Shown piece after piece: positions 62,808-64,000 of a DNA stretch of 64,000 bases. Every line of letters begins with the position of its first letter. Position 1 is the first letter of the stretch. The notes under the pieces were generated by a model. It did not search any database. It saw nothing but the letters and a program-made list of their open reading frames with translations, and was not told the DNA's origin. The position numbers and the translations under genes were made by a program. The stretch is from Caenimonas sp. SL110 (GTDB lineage Bacteria; Pseudomonadota; Gammaproteobacteria; Burkholderiales; Burkholderiaceae_C), in contig NZ_JANU01000002.1 in NCBI RefSeq assembly GCF_001044395.1, positions 124,001 to 188,000 of the forward strand, read 5' to 3'.

Positions 62808-62938
62808 GGCATCCACCGCGAAGCGGCGAGAGCCGCTCAATACCTGGATTGCGGATCGAGTCCGCAATGACAGCCTCTGTCTGGATGTCATACCGGGCTT
62901 GACCCGGTATCCACCGCAAAGCGGCTGCGGCCGTTGAA
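62808..62938. repeat. Intergenic palindromic repeat, copy 5
   Basis: CGGCATCCACCGCGAAGCGG, then ATTGCGGA-TCGAG-TCCGCAATGACAG, then GTCATACCGGG-CTTGA-CCCGGTATCCACCGCAAAGCGGC. Both modules are present, the second with ATACCGGG arms. It fills the gap between the transporter and pyrF. Confidence 0.82.
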
Positions 62939-62962
62939 GACATGGCTCTTACAATCCACGCC

Positions 62963-63787
62963 ATGACCTTCATCGAGATGCTGCGCCAGGCCGAGCAGCA
63001 AAGCGGCTCCATGCTCTGTGTGGGCCTGGACCCCGAGCCTTCCCGTTTTCCCGCCCACATGAAGGGCGATGCCTCGAAGATCTTCGACTTCTGCGCGCGC
63101 ATCGTCGATGCCACCGCCGATCTCGTCATCGCCTTCAAACCCCAGATCGCCTACTTCGCAGCCAACCGCGCCGAAGACCAGCTCGAGCGGCTGATGGCGC
63201 ACATGCGTGCCGTCGCGCCTCATGTGCCAGTCATCCTCGATGCCAAGCGCGGCGACATCGGCTCCACCGCGCAGCAATATGCGCGTGAGGTGTTCGAGCG
63301 CTATGGCGCCGACTGCGTGACGCTCTCGCCCTTCATGGGCCGCGACTCGGTCGAGCCTTATCTCGAATACCCCGGCAAGGGCGCCTTCCTGCTGTGCCGC
63401 ACATCCAATCCGGGTGGCGATGACTTCCAGAGCCAGCGCCTGTCATCGGTCGAGGGCGAGCCGCTGATGTACGAGCACATCGCGCGCCTGGCGCAAGGGC
63501 CGTGGAACACCAACGGCCAGCTCGGGCTCGTCGTGGGTGCGACCTATCCGGCCGAGATCGAACGTGTGCGCGCCATTGCGCCGACGCTGCCGCTGCTCAT
63601 CCCCGGTGTGGGCGCGCAGGGCGGCGATGCGATCGCCACGGTGAAGGCCGGCTGGCGCCCCGATGCGCCCATCGTCGTCAATTCATCGCGCGCGGTGCTG
63701 TACGCATCGAGCGGACAGGACTTTGCCGATGCCGCGCGCCGTGAAGCCATCAGGACACGTGATCTGCTGGCCAGCGGCCGCAACTGA
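62963..63787 (+). CDS. pyrF: Orotidine 5'-phosphate decarboxylase
   Basis: A 274-residue enzyme of the long bacterial PyrF type. Signatures are [28 protein letters not shown] and the catalytic tetrad region [16 protein letters not shown] (Asp93, Lys95, Asp98), plus the phosphate gripper near the end (PGVGAQGGD). It makes UMP. The start is the ATG at 62963 ([13 protein letters not shown]); an upstream ATG at 62942 adds seven residues with no good ribosome-binding site. Confidence 0.95.
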   Translation: MTFIEMLRQAEQQSGSMLCVGLDPEPSRFPAHMKGDASKIFDFCARIVDATADLVIAFKPQIAYFAANRAEDQLERLMAHMRAVAPHVPVILDAKRGDIGSTAQQYAREVFERYGADCVTLSPFMGRDSVEPYLEYPGKGAFLLCRTSNPGGDDFQSQRLSSVEGEPLMYEHIARLAQGPWNTNGQLGLVVGATYPAEIERVRAIAPTLPLLIPGVGAQGGDAIATVKAGWRPDAPIVVNSSRAVLYASSGQDFADAARREAIRTRDLLASGRN

Positions 63788-63814
63788 TTTGCAGAAATTC
63801 GCAGGAGAAAAGTT

Positions 63815-64000
63815 TTGACCGAACGCAAGAAGCCCGAAGAACTCCGAAGCCACCGCTGGTACGGCGTCAAAGACCTGCGCTCGTTCGGCCATCGTTCGCG
63901 CACCTCGCAGATGGGCTATCACCGCAGCGACTACGCGGGCAAGCCGGTGATCGCGATCATCAACACCTGGAGCGACATCAACCCCTGCCATTCGCACTTC
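63815..64000 (+). CDS. IlvD/Edd-family dehydratase, N-terminal part (runs off the window)
   Basis: 62 codons are visible from a TTG at 63815 with AGGAGA just upstream. The text [20 protein letters not shown], then [21 protein letters not shown], is the start of the Fe-S dehydratase family and looks more like sugar-acid dehydratases (arabonate/galactonate type) than biosynthetic IlvD. The Cys in NPCHSH is the first cluster ligand. The rest is outside the window. Confidence 0.82.
   Translation, partial: MTERKKPEELRSHRWYGVKDLRSFGHRSRTSQMGYHRSDYAGKPVIAIINTWSDINPCHSHF

Overview
The window is GC-rich chromosomal DNA from a betaproteobacterium, most likely Burkholderiales in or near Comamonadaceae. 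This rests on gene content and order (a TorF-type porin with glnK-amtB, the lplT-alr and radA-ilvE-waaF housekeeping runs, glcEF, an hpa meta-cleavage cluster) and is inference from gene style; no 16S gene is present. Housekeeping and transport genes fill about 1-16 kb, 28-35.4 kb and 54-64 kb. They include the end of metH, a YihY membrane protein, comM, a putatively sigma54/NtrC-controlled porin-PII-AmtB operon, a galM-lactonase-glcE-glcF run, a WYL regulator, gpx, lplT, alr, radA, ilvE, waaF, a two-component system, an acyl-CoA synthetase, ampG, an M48 protease, a secreted serralysin-like protease, pyrF and the start of an IlvD/Edd dehydratase.

From 17.2 to 26.4 kb a minus-strand operon (hpaR-G1-G2-E-D-F-H-I, then a class II aldolase, a ketopantoate-reductase-like gene and a DMT exporter) encodes the homoprotocatechuate meta-cleavage route to pyruvate and succinate semialdehyde. 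A perfect 12+12 bp palindrome lies just upstream of hpaR. Next to it, 26540-28009 encodes an orphan protein whose C-terminus carries a His-Asp-Gln-Cys arrangement like clan CE (Ulp1/SseL/ElaD/XopD-type) cysteine proteases, so it resembles a translocated effector.

The most unusual object is 35411-53964, an 18,554-bp unit transposon. It has 26-bp terminal inverted repeats (25/26 identical), a perfect 8-bp target duplication (GGCACCAA), and an internal IS1595/ISXO2-type transposase. It carries a six-gene type I restriction-modification operon (RHH protein, HsdM, HsdS, a small membrane protein, HsdR, an AlbA_2/Schlafen-type protein). It also has a LexA/S24-type repressor with a canonical SOS box heading the transposase transcription unit, two paralogous small proteins bracketing the transposase region, several lipoproteins or secreted proteins, and a tandem trio of related coiled-coil proteins at the right end. 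It sits in the tail of the terminator of a two-component operon. I see no tyrosine or serine integrase in it.

A family of palindromic intergenic repeats (TGTCATGCCGGA...TCCGGCAT and TGTCATTGCGGA...TCCGCAATGACA modules) occurs in five gaps of the native chromosome and not in the transposon. There are no tRNA or rRNA genes and no CRISPR array that I can recognise.
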